Assembly: GCA_000421325.1 (NCBI GenBank) | Contig: ATWQ01000003.1 | Coordinates: 24,350-88,349 of the forward strand | Length of the DNA: 64,000 bases | Direction: 5' to 3' | Source of the DNA: an alpha proteobacterium SCGC AAA536-K22 | GTDB taxonomy: Bacteria; Pseudomonadota; Alphaproteobacteria; Puniceispirillales; Marisalimonadaceae | Shown: piece by piece, positions 40,679 to 48,314 of the stretch | How the letters are laid out: each line of letters starts with the position of its first letter | How positions within the stretch are numbered: the stretch's first letter is position 1 | Made by a program: the position numbers and the translations under genes | Notes under the pieces: model-generated | Seen by the model: only the letters and a program-made list of their open reading frames with translations | What the model was told of the DNA's origin: nothing | Databases searched by the model: none

Positions 40679-40710
40679 ATGAGACAATATTTATTAGAGT
40701 ATTGTCTCAT
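40679..40710 (-). terminator. Hairpin behind the PEBP-like gene, possible terminator
   Basis: A perfect 11-bp stem (ATGAGACAATA at 40679-40689 with its complement at 40700-40710, loop 10 bases) begins 5 bases after the stop of the minus-strand gene and is followed on that strand by TTTTC. T-rich sequence on the other side would also allow it to work for plus-strand transcripts from copy 1. The stem is AT-rich, so strength is uncertain. Confidence 0.55.
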
Positions 40711-40715
40711 ATTTT

Positions 40716-41132
40716 TCATGGATATTTTTTGCTCGCAAATGTATCAGAAATAACTCCCTTTGGTTTACCAGAAAAACCAAGAGATGTTTTTTTCTCTGTA
40801 AAGTATGCAGTCCATCGGTAGGTATGTTTCCCAGATGGAGGGCAAGGACTCTTATAATCAAAAATTCCCGAATTTATAGTTGTATTATCTTTTAATTCAA
40901 CCCATCCACCACCATGCTTGTAACTTGGAACATTTCTATCTTGTAGTTTGAAATATGCCCATTTAGCATTTTTAGGAATGCTTGATAAAGTAAATACTGG
41001 ATTACTAACAGTGTTTGGTTTGCCTGAAGTACATAATGGAATATCACCCCAGTCAAATGATAACTTTACCTCATCTGCATTAGCAAAATTAAAGAAACCT
41101 AAAGAACTAAAAATAATTAAAAGTTTTTTCAT
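40716..41132 (-). CDS. Secreted PEBP-like small protein
   Basis: This 138-residue exported protein has a signal peptide (MKKLLIIFSSLGFFNFANA, cleavage about residue 19). The mature part carries segments reminiscent of phosphatidylethanolamine-binding (YbhB/PEBP) proteins: CTSGKPNTVSNPVFTLSSIP, HGGGWVEL and PCPPSGKHTYRWTAYF. It is shorter than a full PEBP, and the canonical DPD ligand motif is replaced by QDRNVP. The fold call is inference. Function unknown; it is the first gene pointing back toward glmS in the island. Confidence 0.65.
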   Translation of the reverse strand: MKKLLIIFSSLGFFNFANADEVKLSFDWGDIPLCTSGKPNTVSNPVFTLSSIPKNAKWAYFKLQDRNVPSYKHGGGWVELKDNTTINSGIFDYKSPCPPSGKHTYRWTAYFTEKKTSLGFSGKPKGVISDTFASKKYP

Positions 41133-41354
41133 AATCTTGATCCTTTAATTAGTTAACTTGTTTAATATAATATTAGTATTAAAATAATACTTATTGCAAT
41201 ATATATTTTGACAATTGTAAAATTGGAATTAAAGACGAAGTTTCTAAAATTCCTTGGAAATAATTTTATATGTTCAACCTAGAAAATTTGCATCAGCATT
41301 AACAGTGGAATAATTTCAACTGATGAAATAACTTCTCCAAAATATCATCATTAT

Positions 41355-41684
41355 TTGTGTTTTACTGTAACAGTAAGAACGAATAAGTTTGCATTAAAAC
41401 AAAATAAAAAATATTCAGCAGAACAAGAAAAATTGTTTCAAAAAATTAAATCATTACATCAATCTGGATTAGGTTATAGAAAAATTGCACATAAACTTAA
41501 TTATGAAAACATTACAACTTATAAAGGTAATAAGTGGGGTGGTAATAATGTTTATTCAGTCCTCAAAAGACATATGGAAAGAGAATATAGATTAAGGTTT
41601 ATTAATAAAGAATTTGAACCAGTATGGGGTAAGATGAAAATAGTTTGGGAGAAAAATTTATCTATCTTTAAGTTAAATCAATGA
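41355..41684 (+). CDS. Small recombinase-type helix-turn-helix protein, copy 2
   Basis: This diverged full-length paralogue of copy 1 has the same order: an N-terminal YLCFTVTVR strand, a Lys/Gln-rich spacer, the HTH motif SGLGYRKIAHKLNYENITT and WGGNNVYSVLKRHMERE, and a basic helical tail. 109 residues from TTG at 41355. The frame is open further upstream to 41283 but has no ATG or GTG. Copies 1 and 2 align along the whole length with clear similarity in the HTH and VYSVLKR segments, so both have been kept under some selection. Confidence 0.55.
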   Translation: MCFTVTVRTNKFALKQNKKYSAEQEKLFQKIKSLHQSGLGYRKIAHKLNYENITTYKGNKWGGNNVYSVLKRHMEREYRLRFINKEFEPVWGKMKIVWEKNLSIFKLNQ

Positions 41685-41689
41685 TAACC

Positions 41690-42091
41690 TTATTTAAGGT
41701 TACAAACAAAAGATAAAAGTTTTTTTAAAACACTTCCAGGAGGAGCATATTCAAAACCTGCTTTTGCTAGGTATTTTTGTGATAATCTAGTTGTCATTTT
41801 CCCATTTGCCATTGGTCCATCAAAGTATGCTCCATCTAATATTTTTTGTTTTAATGGTTCTTTACAGTCTGTTTGATAAAGTGACCTATTTGAAAAATCT
41901 CCAAGTACAGGTTTTGAATGACTATATAGCATCCAATAATATGTGTAATCTTCGTGGTTCTTGATTGATGAAGTTTCTACAAAAAATTTTGTATCCTTTG
42001 AATTTTGAGAAATAAATTTCCATTCAGCAACACAGTTAGTTGAAAAGATAATTGAGAAAGAAATTGTTGCAGTTAGAAATAATTTTTTCAT
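41690..42091 (-). CDS. Secreted protein resembling surface-adhesin E family
   Basis: This 133-residue protein has a signal peptide (about residues 1-22, ending CVAE). The mature sequence (WKFISQNSKDTKFFVETSSI, then YYWMLYSHSKP, and a Cys in TDCKEPLKQK paired with one near the C-terminus) has the layout of small 'adhesin E-like' exported proteins that begin with a Trp and a Tyr/Val-Asp segment. The family assignment is tentative. It is convergent with copy 2 of the HTH protein, 5 bp apart. Confidence 0.55.
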   Translation of the reverse strand: MKKLFLTATISFSIIFSTNCVAEWKFISQNSKDTKFFVETSSIKNHEDYTYYWMLYSHSKPVLGDFSNRSLYQTDCKEPLKQKILDGAYFDGPMANGKMTTRLSQKYLAKAGFEYAPPGSVLKKLLSFVCNLK

Positions 42092-42316
42092 ATTTCCATT
42101 ATGCGAAAAAATAGTAATAATTAAAGTTTTTTGTGTGTTAAGTGTTCATGTTATTTCATTAGTTAAAACTATTCTGTCACTGTAGAGTAAATCATTGATC
42201 TTATTGGTTTTTTTTGACCCTTCAGAGTGATAGGGTAAGTGTTTCTGTAGGGGTGTGAGTTTGATGTAATTCGGTACTTTTGCTATGTCTTTTTAAATGG
42301 CAACATTTGAGAATTT

Positions 42317-42775
42317 TTATAAATCTAATTTGAAACTTTTATGTGTACTTAAAAAACCAAGTTTTTTATAAAAATTTATCGCTTTTTGTCTTTTCTTATT
42401 ACTTGTTAATTGAATTAATCCACATTTGTTTATTTTCGCAATTTCAATACCTTTATTAATCAATTTTGATCCATAACCTTTATCTCTATATTCTTTTTTA
42501 ATTCTGACTGATTCAATTTGGCACCTTGTTATGCCTTGCATTGATAGACCTGGGATAAAAGTTAATTGCATCATGCCGATGATTTGATCATTTAAAATCA
42601 TAACAAAAATTTCATTGTTTGAATCTTTTAGAATTTTTGTAAATGATTTTTTATACTTGTTCATGGATTTGTCACTTAAGTTCTCCCTTTCTGTTCCGAG
42701 ATCATCATCAAATAGAAGATATATTAAATCTTTAAGATTTTTTAATTTTGCTTTTTCAATTATTAAAGTTGACAT
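42317..42775 (-). CDS. GNAT-family N-acetyltransferase
   Basis: This 152-residue GCN5-related acetyltransferase has the acetyl-CoA pyrophosphate loop KKEYRDKGYGSKLINKGIEIA (Q/RxxGxG motif, about residues 95-115) preceded by the V/I-rich strand TRCQIESVRI. The C-terminal NFYKKLGFLSTHKSFKLDL is typical. Substrate not predictable. It lies alone in the island with a 225-bp spacer on its downstream side. Confidence 0.85.
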   Translation of the reverse strand: MSTLIIEKAKLKNLKDLIYLLFDDDLGTERENLSDKSMNKYKKSFTKILKDSNNEIFVMILNDQIIGMMQLTFIPGLSMQGITRCQIESVRIKKEYRDKGYGSKLINKGIEIAKINKCGLIQLTSNKKRQKAINFYKKLGFLSTHKSFKLDL

Positions 42776-43020
42776 AACCTTTATTAATTTCTAATTAGTA
42801 CAGTTAGCGTTAATTCCTATAATGTGTAAAAAATGATCATCAAAAAGAATTTTTTATATACTTCTATCATTTCCTAAATCCATTAAATTCACCAATTAAT
42901 CTGCCTGGATTAGTTCCATCATCAATACAGAAGCGATTGAACCGTATTTAAGTAATTTAGTTACTACTTATATCGATATTAAGCAAAGTTTTTGAGATAG
43001 AACATAAGTTTTAAAAAAAA
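42776..43020. other. Gene-poor stretch with a short gene remnant
   Basis: No intact gene is visible. On the minus strand a frame of 26 codons (42947-42867) ends in CIDDGTNPGRLIGEFNGFRK and stop, has no start, and reads like the C-terminus of a real protein, but I cannot name the family. Its last codons (GF-R/K-K-stop) resemble the end of the decayed HTH frame at 44.6 kb. Confidence 0.3.
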
Positions 43021-43228
43021 TCAGAACACGAACATATTAACCAAAGTCTTATCAACCACCTCCAAACTAAAATCAGACCAAATCTCTGGATACTCTCTTT
43101 CTAACTTTTCATCTTTTAGTCTTTTCTTTACTAAAAAAAACTCAATTAGATACATTTGTTTCAATGTTAAAGTAAGATTTAACAACCTTATATCAGAGCA
43201 AAATCCTAATAAATTTTCCATAAAAAAT
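43021..43228. pseudogene. Chimeric remnant of two HTH-protein copies
   Basis: The left part (43069-43128) matches 44651-44710 with about 3 differences in 60 bases and is a minus-strand HTH-protein tail (KKRLKDEKLEREYPEIWSDF). The right part (43118-43226) matches 40141-40249 at about 90% and is a plus-strand N-terminus (KKNSIRYICFNVKVRFNNL). They meet in an 11-bp segment (AGTCTTTTCTT) common to all three sites. The minus-strand open frame that spans both is therefore an artefact of a rearrangement, not a gene. Confidence 0.75.
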
Positions 43229-43328
43229 GATAAGACAGAATATTTTATGAGTATATGTGATTGATAAGGTTTTAATTTCTTAAAAATGACTAGGTCTAGA
43301 ACAAAAAAATGATATAAAAGTACACATA

Positions 43329-44025
43329 ATGTTTAAATATAATAAAATAATTATTTTTTTATTGTTAAGCAATTTATTGCTTTTGTTAAATGCATGTAAT
43401 CCGAATTCATCTCAAATAACTATCTATACTACGGATATTGACGAAGTAAAAAAAAGGTGAAATTGTAGATATACCTATGAAGTTATCATTTCAGATGATT
43501 GGAGAGGATGAAGACAACTCTCTCGAAAAATCAAAAAATATAGCAATTAAATTTTTACACCCCGACTCAAAGTTTTATATAACTAAAGGGCAGTATACAA
43601 AAGATTTTGTTGTTGAAACCTTTATACCAATGCTCATAGCAGATGATAATAAAATTAATGATTATTTTAAGAATAATATTAGACTTTTCGCTCTTTATTA
43701 TTATCCGAAATTCACAAATGCAGGTTCTGATAAAGTTGAATTAGTTTTTCAGAAACCTGCTGCAGATGGATTAAATAGAAAACTATTAAGAATTAATCCA
43801 CTATTGCAGTTAAAATCTCCTCCTAGTGAAATGAAATTTAGAATAATTAGTGATAGTAAAAAAGAAAAGAAAATAGGAGCATATTCAGTATGGGTATCCA
43901 AAAAACCCTTCTTATCAAAACTTGCTAATTTAAAACGTAGAGAAGAAGTTGAATTTGTTTTTAAGGGTGGAGCAGATAGTATATATAGCAATATTCCAGC
44001 ACATGTTTATATTATTAACAAATAA
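43329..44025 (+). CDS. Lipoprotein of unknown function, frameshifted at an A run
   Basis: The frame from ATG 43329 encodes a lipoprotein signal peptide (hydrophobic LLLSNLLLLLNAC with lipobox LNAC, Cys about residue 25) and stops after VKKR at 43456-43458. At 43447-43454 there are eight A; with seven the frame runs straight on through KKGEIVDIPMKLSFQMIGED to the stop at 44025, giving 231 residues. The mature protein is basic and beta-rich (KVELVFQKP, EVEFVFKGG) and belongs to no family I recognise. Either the run length is wrong or the gene is a young pseudogene. Confidence 0.65.
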
Positions 44026-44122
44026 AAATAAAATTTTTAAACAATACGACTGCATCAATAACCTACAGTTAAGTAAAATTTTGAAACACCTAAAAAAAAT
44101 CTTATAAAGAGTATTTTTAGTA

Positions 44123-44569
44123 GTGTTAATGTTGCATTTCCCGTTTATTCTGAATGCTCAATATATTGATACTAAATGGACTGTTACAGGATATTTTGGA
44201 GAGTTATGGTACGCCGAGGAAGAAGATATTCTTTGTAAGCAACAGGAGTTTTTTAAAGGCTGGGCAGATGGTGTTTTTTATTCTTGTGATTACGCTGGGC
44301 AGTCTGCAACATATAACTCCTATAAAATCAAAGAGTTTATTGAGAACAAGGAATTTGAACTAGTTAATCAAGATAATGCGTTTTCGAAAGTGTTTGCTCA
44401 AAATGGTCTGACAAACGAAAATTCAAAAGTCTTTGTGCATCGTATTACTTGCAATGGGAAAAAAGTTTCAGATAGGAAGGTATTATACCCTTTTATAATT
44501 GTGGATGGTTCCAACAAAGCATTCTATGTCTATGAAGGGGAAATCATCACTTTAAAATTTGATGAATAA
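44123..44569 (+). CDS. Secreted hypothetical protein with damaged or unusual 5' end
   Basis: The mature part (AQYIDTKWTVTGYFGELWYA, FFKGWADGVFYSCDYAGQSA) is well formed, with three cysteines and a signal-peptide-like stretch VLMLHFPFILNAQ before it. The first usable starts are GTG 44123 or ATG 44129, which leave a very short signal peptide without basic residues. In the same frame further upstream a TTG would give MKHLKKIL, but a TAA at 44105 interrupts. So the signal peptide may have been hit by a point mutation, or the protein uses the short form. Function unknown. Confidence 0.55.
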   Translation: MLMLHFPFILNAQYIDTKWTVTGYFGELWYAEEEDILCKQQEFFKGWADGVFYSCDYAGQSATYNSYKIKEFIENKEFELVNQDNAFSKVFAQNGLTNENSKVFVHRITCNGKKVSDRKVLYPFIIVDGSNKAFYVYEGEIITLKFDE

Positions 44570-44659
44570 GTTATTCTGTGACGCTAACAATTATCATTTC
44601 TTAAATCCATAATCACTCATCAAAATACTCTTATCATAAATATCCAAGTAAAAATCAGA

Positions 44660-44941
44660 CTAAATCTCTAGATAGTCTCTTTCTAACTTTTCATCTTTTA
44701 GTCTTTTCTTCTTCACGATTGAATGAACATGATTACCTTTGAACTTCTTTCCACGACCAGATAGGTATCCCTTTTTATTTAACCAATCTGCAATTTGGTC
44801 CAAGGTTTTCCCTTTTTCTCTTTGTTCAGTGATTGTTCGATACAGAAAGAATTGGTATTGTGAATATTGGGGAAAATTAAAAGGTGGACGGCGGTAAGTT
44901 ATGGTGAAACAGAAAAAAACATCTCCTGAAAAAACACCCCA
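44660..44941 (-). pseudogene. Decayed recombinase-type helix-turn-helix protein, copy 3
   Basis: An open stretch of 93 codons reads FFCFTITYRRPPFNF, a spacer, then EKGKTLDQIADWLNKKGYLS and GNHVHSIVKKKRLKDEKLER, matching the order of copies 1 and 2 (CF-T/N-V/I strand, HTH, NxVxS-V/I-K-K/R). There is no ATG, GTG or TTG before the conserved part and a TAG precedes the frame. At the 3' end TAG replaces the Trp codon present in the partial copy at 43.1 kb. It is probably a pseudogene. Confidence 0.6.
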
Positions 44942-45028
44942 CTACACCGCATAAACGATTCTGTAGAATAAATTATTAATTTTTTTATAACTAGGTTGTC
45001 TTAACTAAATAATTTAATTATTTTTCGG

Positions 45029-45439
45029 TCACTTATATTTCCATCTAATTCCGTCTTTATTAATCTTCCAATCATCCCATTCTTTAATTAGCATTTCATA
45101 ATTATCTATTATTTGTTTTTTTGTAAACCATCCTTCTATCTTCAAATTAACATAACCAGGTTTTCTCTCATGAAAAGTTCTTTGAAAATCATTAGTGGGA
45201 TCATTTAAAAAATCATTTTCTATTTCTCTTAATATTTCACCTTGAAAAACCTCATTAGGTTCACAATCAAATATTTCTGATAATTTCTTTAAATGTTTTT
45301 TAGGATCTGAGGCACCCTTTTCAATTCTAGAATACTGAGATTGAGTAATTCCGAGAAGTTTAGAAATGTCTTGTTGGCTATATCCAAATTGAAACCTTCT
45401 TCTTTCAAGGGGATTTAAAATATTATTAAAAATTTTCAT
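45029..45439 (-). CDS. XRE-family transcriptional regulator
   Basis: A 136-residue protein with an N-terminal Cro/C1-type helix-turn-helix (RRRFQFGYSQQDISKLLGIT and QSQYSRIEKGASDP, about residues 14-46). A C-terminal domain of about 70 residues follows (RTFHERKPGYVNLKIEGWFT; KEWDDWKINKDGIRWKYK) that I do not recognise. No toxin-like partner gene is adjacent: the upstream 160 bp are very AT-rich and the neighbour is the decayed HTH copy 3. A role in controlling the island is possible but not shown. Confidence 0.85.
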   Translation of the reverse strand: MKIFNNILNPLERRRFQFGYSQQDISKLLGITQSQYSRIEKGASDPKKHLKKLSEIFDCEPNEVFQGEILREIENDFLNDPTNDFQRTFHERKPGYVNLKIEGWFTKKQIIDNYEMLIKEWDDWKINKDGIRWKYK

Positions 45440-45601
45440 ATAAATACATATTATGTATTTTAATTAATATGTCAATATATTAAATAATATTCGCTCAAGT
45501 TTTAATCAAATTTAAAAATTGTAATATTATATTTTTTCTTTAAAAACCAATATGGCCTTACTTTAAAGTTTTTTAATATATATTATTAATTAGGTATTAT
45601 T

Positions 45602-45883
45602 ATGAAAAAAAAATCTTTCTGATATTAAAAAAAAGAGTTACGTAAGAGGGCGTACTCACTAAAACCATTCGTCATAATTGGACAACATGGACTTACTAAT
45701 TCTGTTCTTGATGAGATAAGACTTGCACTTAATGCGCATGAATTAATTAAGATTCGTATTAGAGGAGCAGATAAAAATGAACGTTCAGAGCATTGTTTAA
45801 AAATTGAACAACAGCTAGATGCCGAGATAATTCATCAAATTGGATTTATTACTGTTCTTTATCGACCAAAACCAGATAGTTAA
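45602..45883 (+). CDS. yhbY: YhbY-like RNA-binding protein (CRM domain), frame broken in two A runs
   Basis: YhbY associates with the pre-50S ribosomal subunit. From 45629 the frame reads KKELRKRAYSLKPFVIIGQH, GLTNSVLDEIRLALNAHELIKIR and ends FITVLYRPKPDS, the complete CRM domain. The ATG at 45602 is in the same frame but is followed by TGA and TAA. The family N-terminus (NLSDIKK) is read in the +1 frame between two A runs (9 A at 45605-45613, 8 A at 45627-45634). One A fewer in the first and one more in the second would give a normal 93-residue protein. Confidence 0.85.
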
Positions 45884-45921
45884 TATATGTTTTTATGATA
45901 AAAACAGCCTAAATCCTATAT

Positions 45922-47055
45922 TTATATATTTGTTCTATTCAGCAGATTATAAATTTGCTTTTTAAAATTAAAAAAACCTTTTGTTGCGTGAGGGAAAGCA
46001 TTGGCGTCCCATTCTCTCAAATAAAAAGTGAAATTAACGTCTAAATTTGTAATTTTTTTTAAGAATTCATTTTTGTTAAATATTTTATTTCCAACCGTTT
46101 CATGAGGTAATATCAAATTTTTGATATTTTTTTCTTTTAGCCATTTGTAAATATCCTGAAAATTATATACAGGTATAATGCTTTGATCTTCTTTTCTAAT
46201 ATCTTCAAATATTTTTTTTTCAAAATTATCAATTAAAATGTTCTTATTATTGGTAGAAAATAAACAGCAATCATAAACTAGTTCTTTTTCATTTAAAAGT
46301 TGATGTAAAGACAGATCATTATTATTTATTATCACACCTAAATTTTCATTTTTGTTGAATATATTTTCTTCATATCTATTAAAGTTGATTGGTTTTCCAT
46401 TTGTAATATTTTTATCATTTAAAATATAGTTTTCTTTTAATTGATTTCTTGGATAAAACCTTGCATTGGTAAAGAATTTAATATTATCTGCTTGAGCTAT
46501 ATAGGGTTTTCCAATCGTTTGTAACCCAGCAACCCATCTCCATCCCAGTGTGTTTGAAGCTGGACAATAATCAAGAAGATTATTCTTAAAAAAATTTGCT
46601 CCAGATTGCCAGCTATAACCTAAAGTAAAAATCCAAATACTAGCAAACCACATACGAGAATGATTATGAAGATATCCAGTATCTAATAATTCTTCTTTCC
46701 AATGATCAAAACATTTTATACCTGTTTTTTTTGGGATACTTTGATCTTCGTCATACGCATTATACTCATCATAAATCCATGGATGACTCTCAAGCCAACC
46801 TTTCCAATATGTTCTCCAAAAAATCTCTTCTATGAACTTTTCTATGTTATTAAATTTATGATCTTTAAGGACCACCCCTAAAACCTCATTTTCACTTATA
46901 AATCTTCTTCTTAGATAAGGAGAAATTTTTGAAACATTATGATGAGGTGCCCCATAATCAAAATTCCTATTTGAAGTGTAATTATGAAGTTCATGTTGAC
47001 TGAAATTTATCAAATTTGTTATCACTTCTGACTTTGTAAAGGGAAATTGATTCAT
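45922..47055 (-). CDS. Photolyase/cryptochrome-like protein with domains in swapped order
   Basis: Residues about 1-230 are the FAD-binding helical domain of DNA photolyases: IEEIFWRTYWKGWLE, HNHSRMWFASIWIFTLGY and DYCPASNTLGWRWVAG. The usual photolyase N-terminal alpha/beta antenna domain is absent in front. Instead about 140 residues with Rossmann-like strands follow (LGVIINNNDLSLHQLLN, DCCLFSTNNKN, NLILPHETVGN, FTFYLREWDANAFPHATKGF), so the order is reversed. It may be a light-dependent DNA repair enzyme or a photoreceptor. The neighbouring DUF3429 gene is 8 bp upstream and is likely cotranscribed. Confidence 0.8.
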   Translation of the reverse strand: MNQFPFTKSEVITNLINFSQHELHNYTSNRNFDYGAPHHNVSKISPYLRRRFISENEVLGVVLKDHKFNNIEKFIEEIFWRTYWKGWLESHPWIYDEYNAYDEDQSIPKKTGIKCFDHWKEELLDTGYLHNHSRMWFASIWIFTLGYSWQSGANFFKNNLLDYCPASNTLGWRWVAGLQTIGKPYIAQADNIKFFTNARFYPRNQLKENYILNDKNITNGKPINFNRYEENIFNKNENLGVIINNNDLSLHQLLNEKELVYDCCLFSTNNKNILIDNFEKKIFEDIRKEDQSIIPVYNFQDIYKWLKEKNIKNLILPHETVGNKIFNKNEFLKKITNLDVNFTFYLREWDANAFPHATKGFFNFKKQIYNLLNRTNI

Positions 47056-47063
47056 TTAATTTC

Positions 47064-47546
47064 TCATAGTGTTTGAGTTATAAAATATGAGCATATCAAA
47101 ACAATTACTACAATTAATGTTAATATGCGTCTTAAAGGTAAATACCAATTAGGAAACAATAAATATTTATTAAATATTTCGTCGACTAACTGACATAACA
47201 AAAAACCCATAGAAAGCATTAAAAGACTTAAATTACTATTAATTGATAAAACGGTAATCCCTAAAATAGAAGGGAAAACTGACCAAATGATAATAAACAA
47301 TTTTATTTTTTCAGGAATAAAACTTTTTGGGGGTAAATTCAACATAGCTCCCCAATATATTGCACCTAAAAAAGTAAATATGATAGACCCATAATATTTT
47401 GGAAGATTAACTAAAAAGAATAAATTATTTTTATTAATCAATAAATCTAATAAGCCTATGATAAATGGAAATAAGCCTAAAATACTTATAATTATAAACA
47501 GTTTTTCACTTTTATCCATTATATTTTCATTTTTCATTATTTTCAT
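47064..47546 (-). CDS. DUF3429 family inner-membrane protein
   Basis: This 160-residue integral membrane protein has five hydrophobic helices (LFIIISILGLFPFIIGLLDL; SIIFTFLGAIYWGAML; LFIIIWSVFPSILGITVLSI; LLMLSMGFLLCQLVDEIF; ILTLIVVIVLICSYFI). The segment YYGSIIFTFLGAIYWG is the signature of DUF3429. Function unknown. It lies 8 bp before the photolyase-like gene, an association that suggests a shared physiological role; this is inference. Confidence 0.8.
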   Translation of the reverse strand: MKIMKNENIMDKSEKLFIIISILGLFPFIIGLLDLLINKNNLFFLVNLPKYYGSIIFTFLGAIYWGAMLNLPPKSFIPEKIKLFIIIWSVFPSILGITVLSINSNLSLLMLSMGFLLCQLVDEIFNKYLLFPNWYLPLRRILTLIVVIVLICSYFITQTL

Positions 47547-47623
47547 AATTAAATCACCCTTATAATTATTTAGATTTTCTAAATATCATGATAACTTAGA
47601 TATATTATTTACAGTTTTACCTA

Positions 47624-48259
47624 ATGAAAATATGCACAGTTTGTAAAAATAATAAAATAGAGTTTTTTCTAAATGTAGAAGGTTTAGATTATTGGCAATG
47701 TGCTCTCTGTAAAGCAACTATGTTGGATCCTATTAAATTTATTTCTAGCAATAAAGAAAAAAAACATTATTTAAAACATAATAACGAAATCAATGATAAT
47801 AGTTATAGAACATTTCTATCTAATCTTATTGAACCACTTAAAGATAAAATTTCTATTAATGATATGGGTTTGGATTATGGATGTGGTTATGCTCCAGCAT
47901 TAGCAGATATTTTGAGGAAAGATGGTTTTAAAGTTGAGCTATACGACCCTTTTTTTTTTAAAAATGAAAATATTTTTTCTAGAAAATTTAATTTTATTAC
48001 TTGTGCAGAAGTTGTTGAACATTTCTTTAAACCTTATGAAGAGTTTAACAAGATTAATAGTTTGCTTGCCACAAACTCCTGGCTTGCTATCATGACATCA
48101 TTTATGACTGAGGATTACTTGTTTAAAAATTGGCACTACAGAAGAGATCCAACTCATGTAGTTTTTTATAAAAAAATAACTTTCAAAATCATAGCAAATC
48201 AAAGGAACTGGAAAATTAATTTTCCATCAAAGAACATAGTTCTATTTAACAAAAAATAA
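47624..48259 (+). CDS. Class I SAM-dependent methyltransferase with zinc ribbon
   Basis: 211 residues. The N-terminus carries four cysteines in a CxxC...CxxC zinc ribbon (C4, C7, C26, C29: MKICTVC and YWQCALCK). The SAM motif I is MGLDYGCGYAPALADIL (about residue 85), followed by ELYDPFFF and TCAEVVEHFFKPYEEF. The C-terminal RRDPTHVVFYKKITF is typical for this type. The combination is common in small methyltransferases acting on sugars or small molecules. Divergent from the DUF3429 gene. Confidence 0.85.
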   Translation: MKICTVCKNNKIEFFLNVEGLDYWQCALCKATMLDPIKFISSNKEKKHYLKHNNEINDNSYRTFLSNLIEPLKDKISINDMGLDYGCGYAPALADILRKDGFKVELYDPFFFKNENIFSRKFNFITCAEVVEHFFKPYEEFNKINSLLATNSWLAIMTSFMTEDYLFKNWHYRRDPTHVVFYKKITFKIIANQRNWKINFPSKNIVLFNKK

Positions 48260-48314
48260 TCGTAAATAAATTTATATATGTTATTACATGATAATCTATT
48301 GAATGGTATTATTT

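Noticed and set aside
43021..43221. Minus-strand open frame of 66 codons
   Set aside because: It spans two rearranged fragments of the HTH family in opposite orientations, so it is not a gene.
44691..44941. Minus-strand frame as an intact third HTH gene
   Set aside because: There is no usable start before the conserved region, a stop lies immediately upstream, and a stop replaces the conserved Trp near the end.
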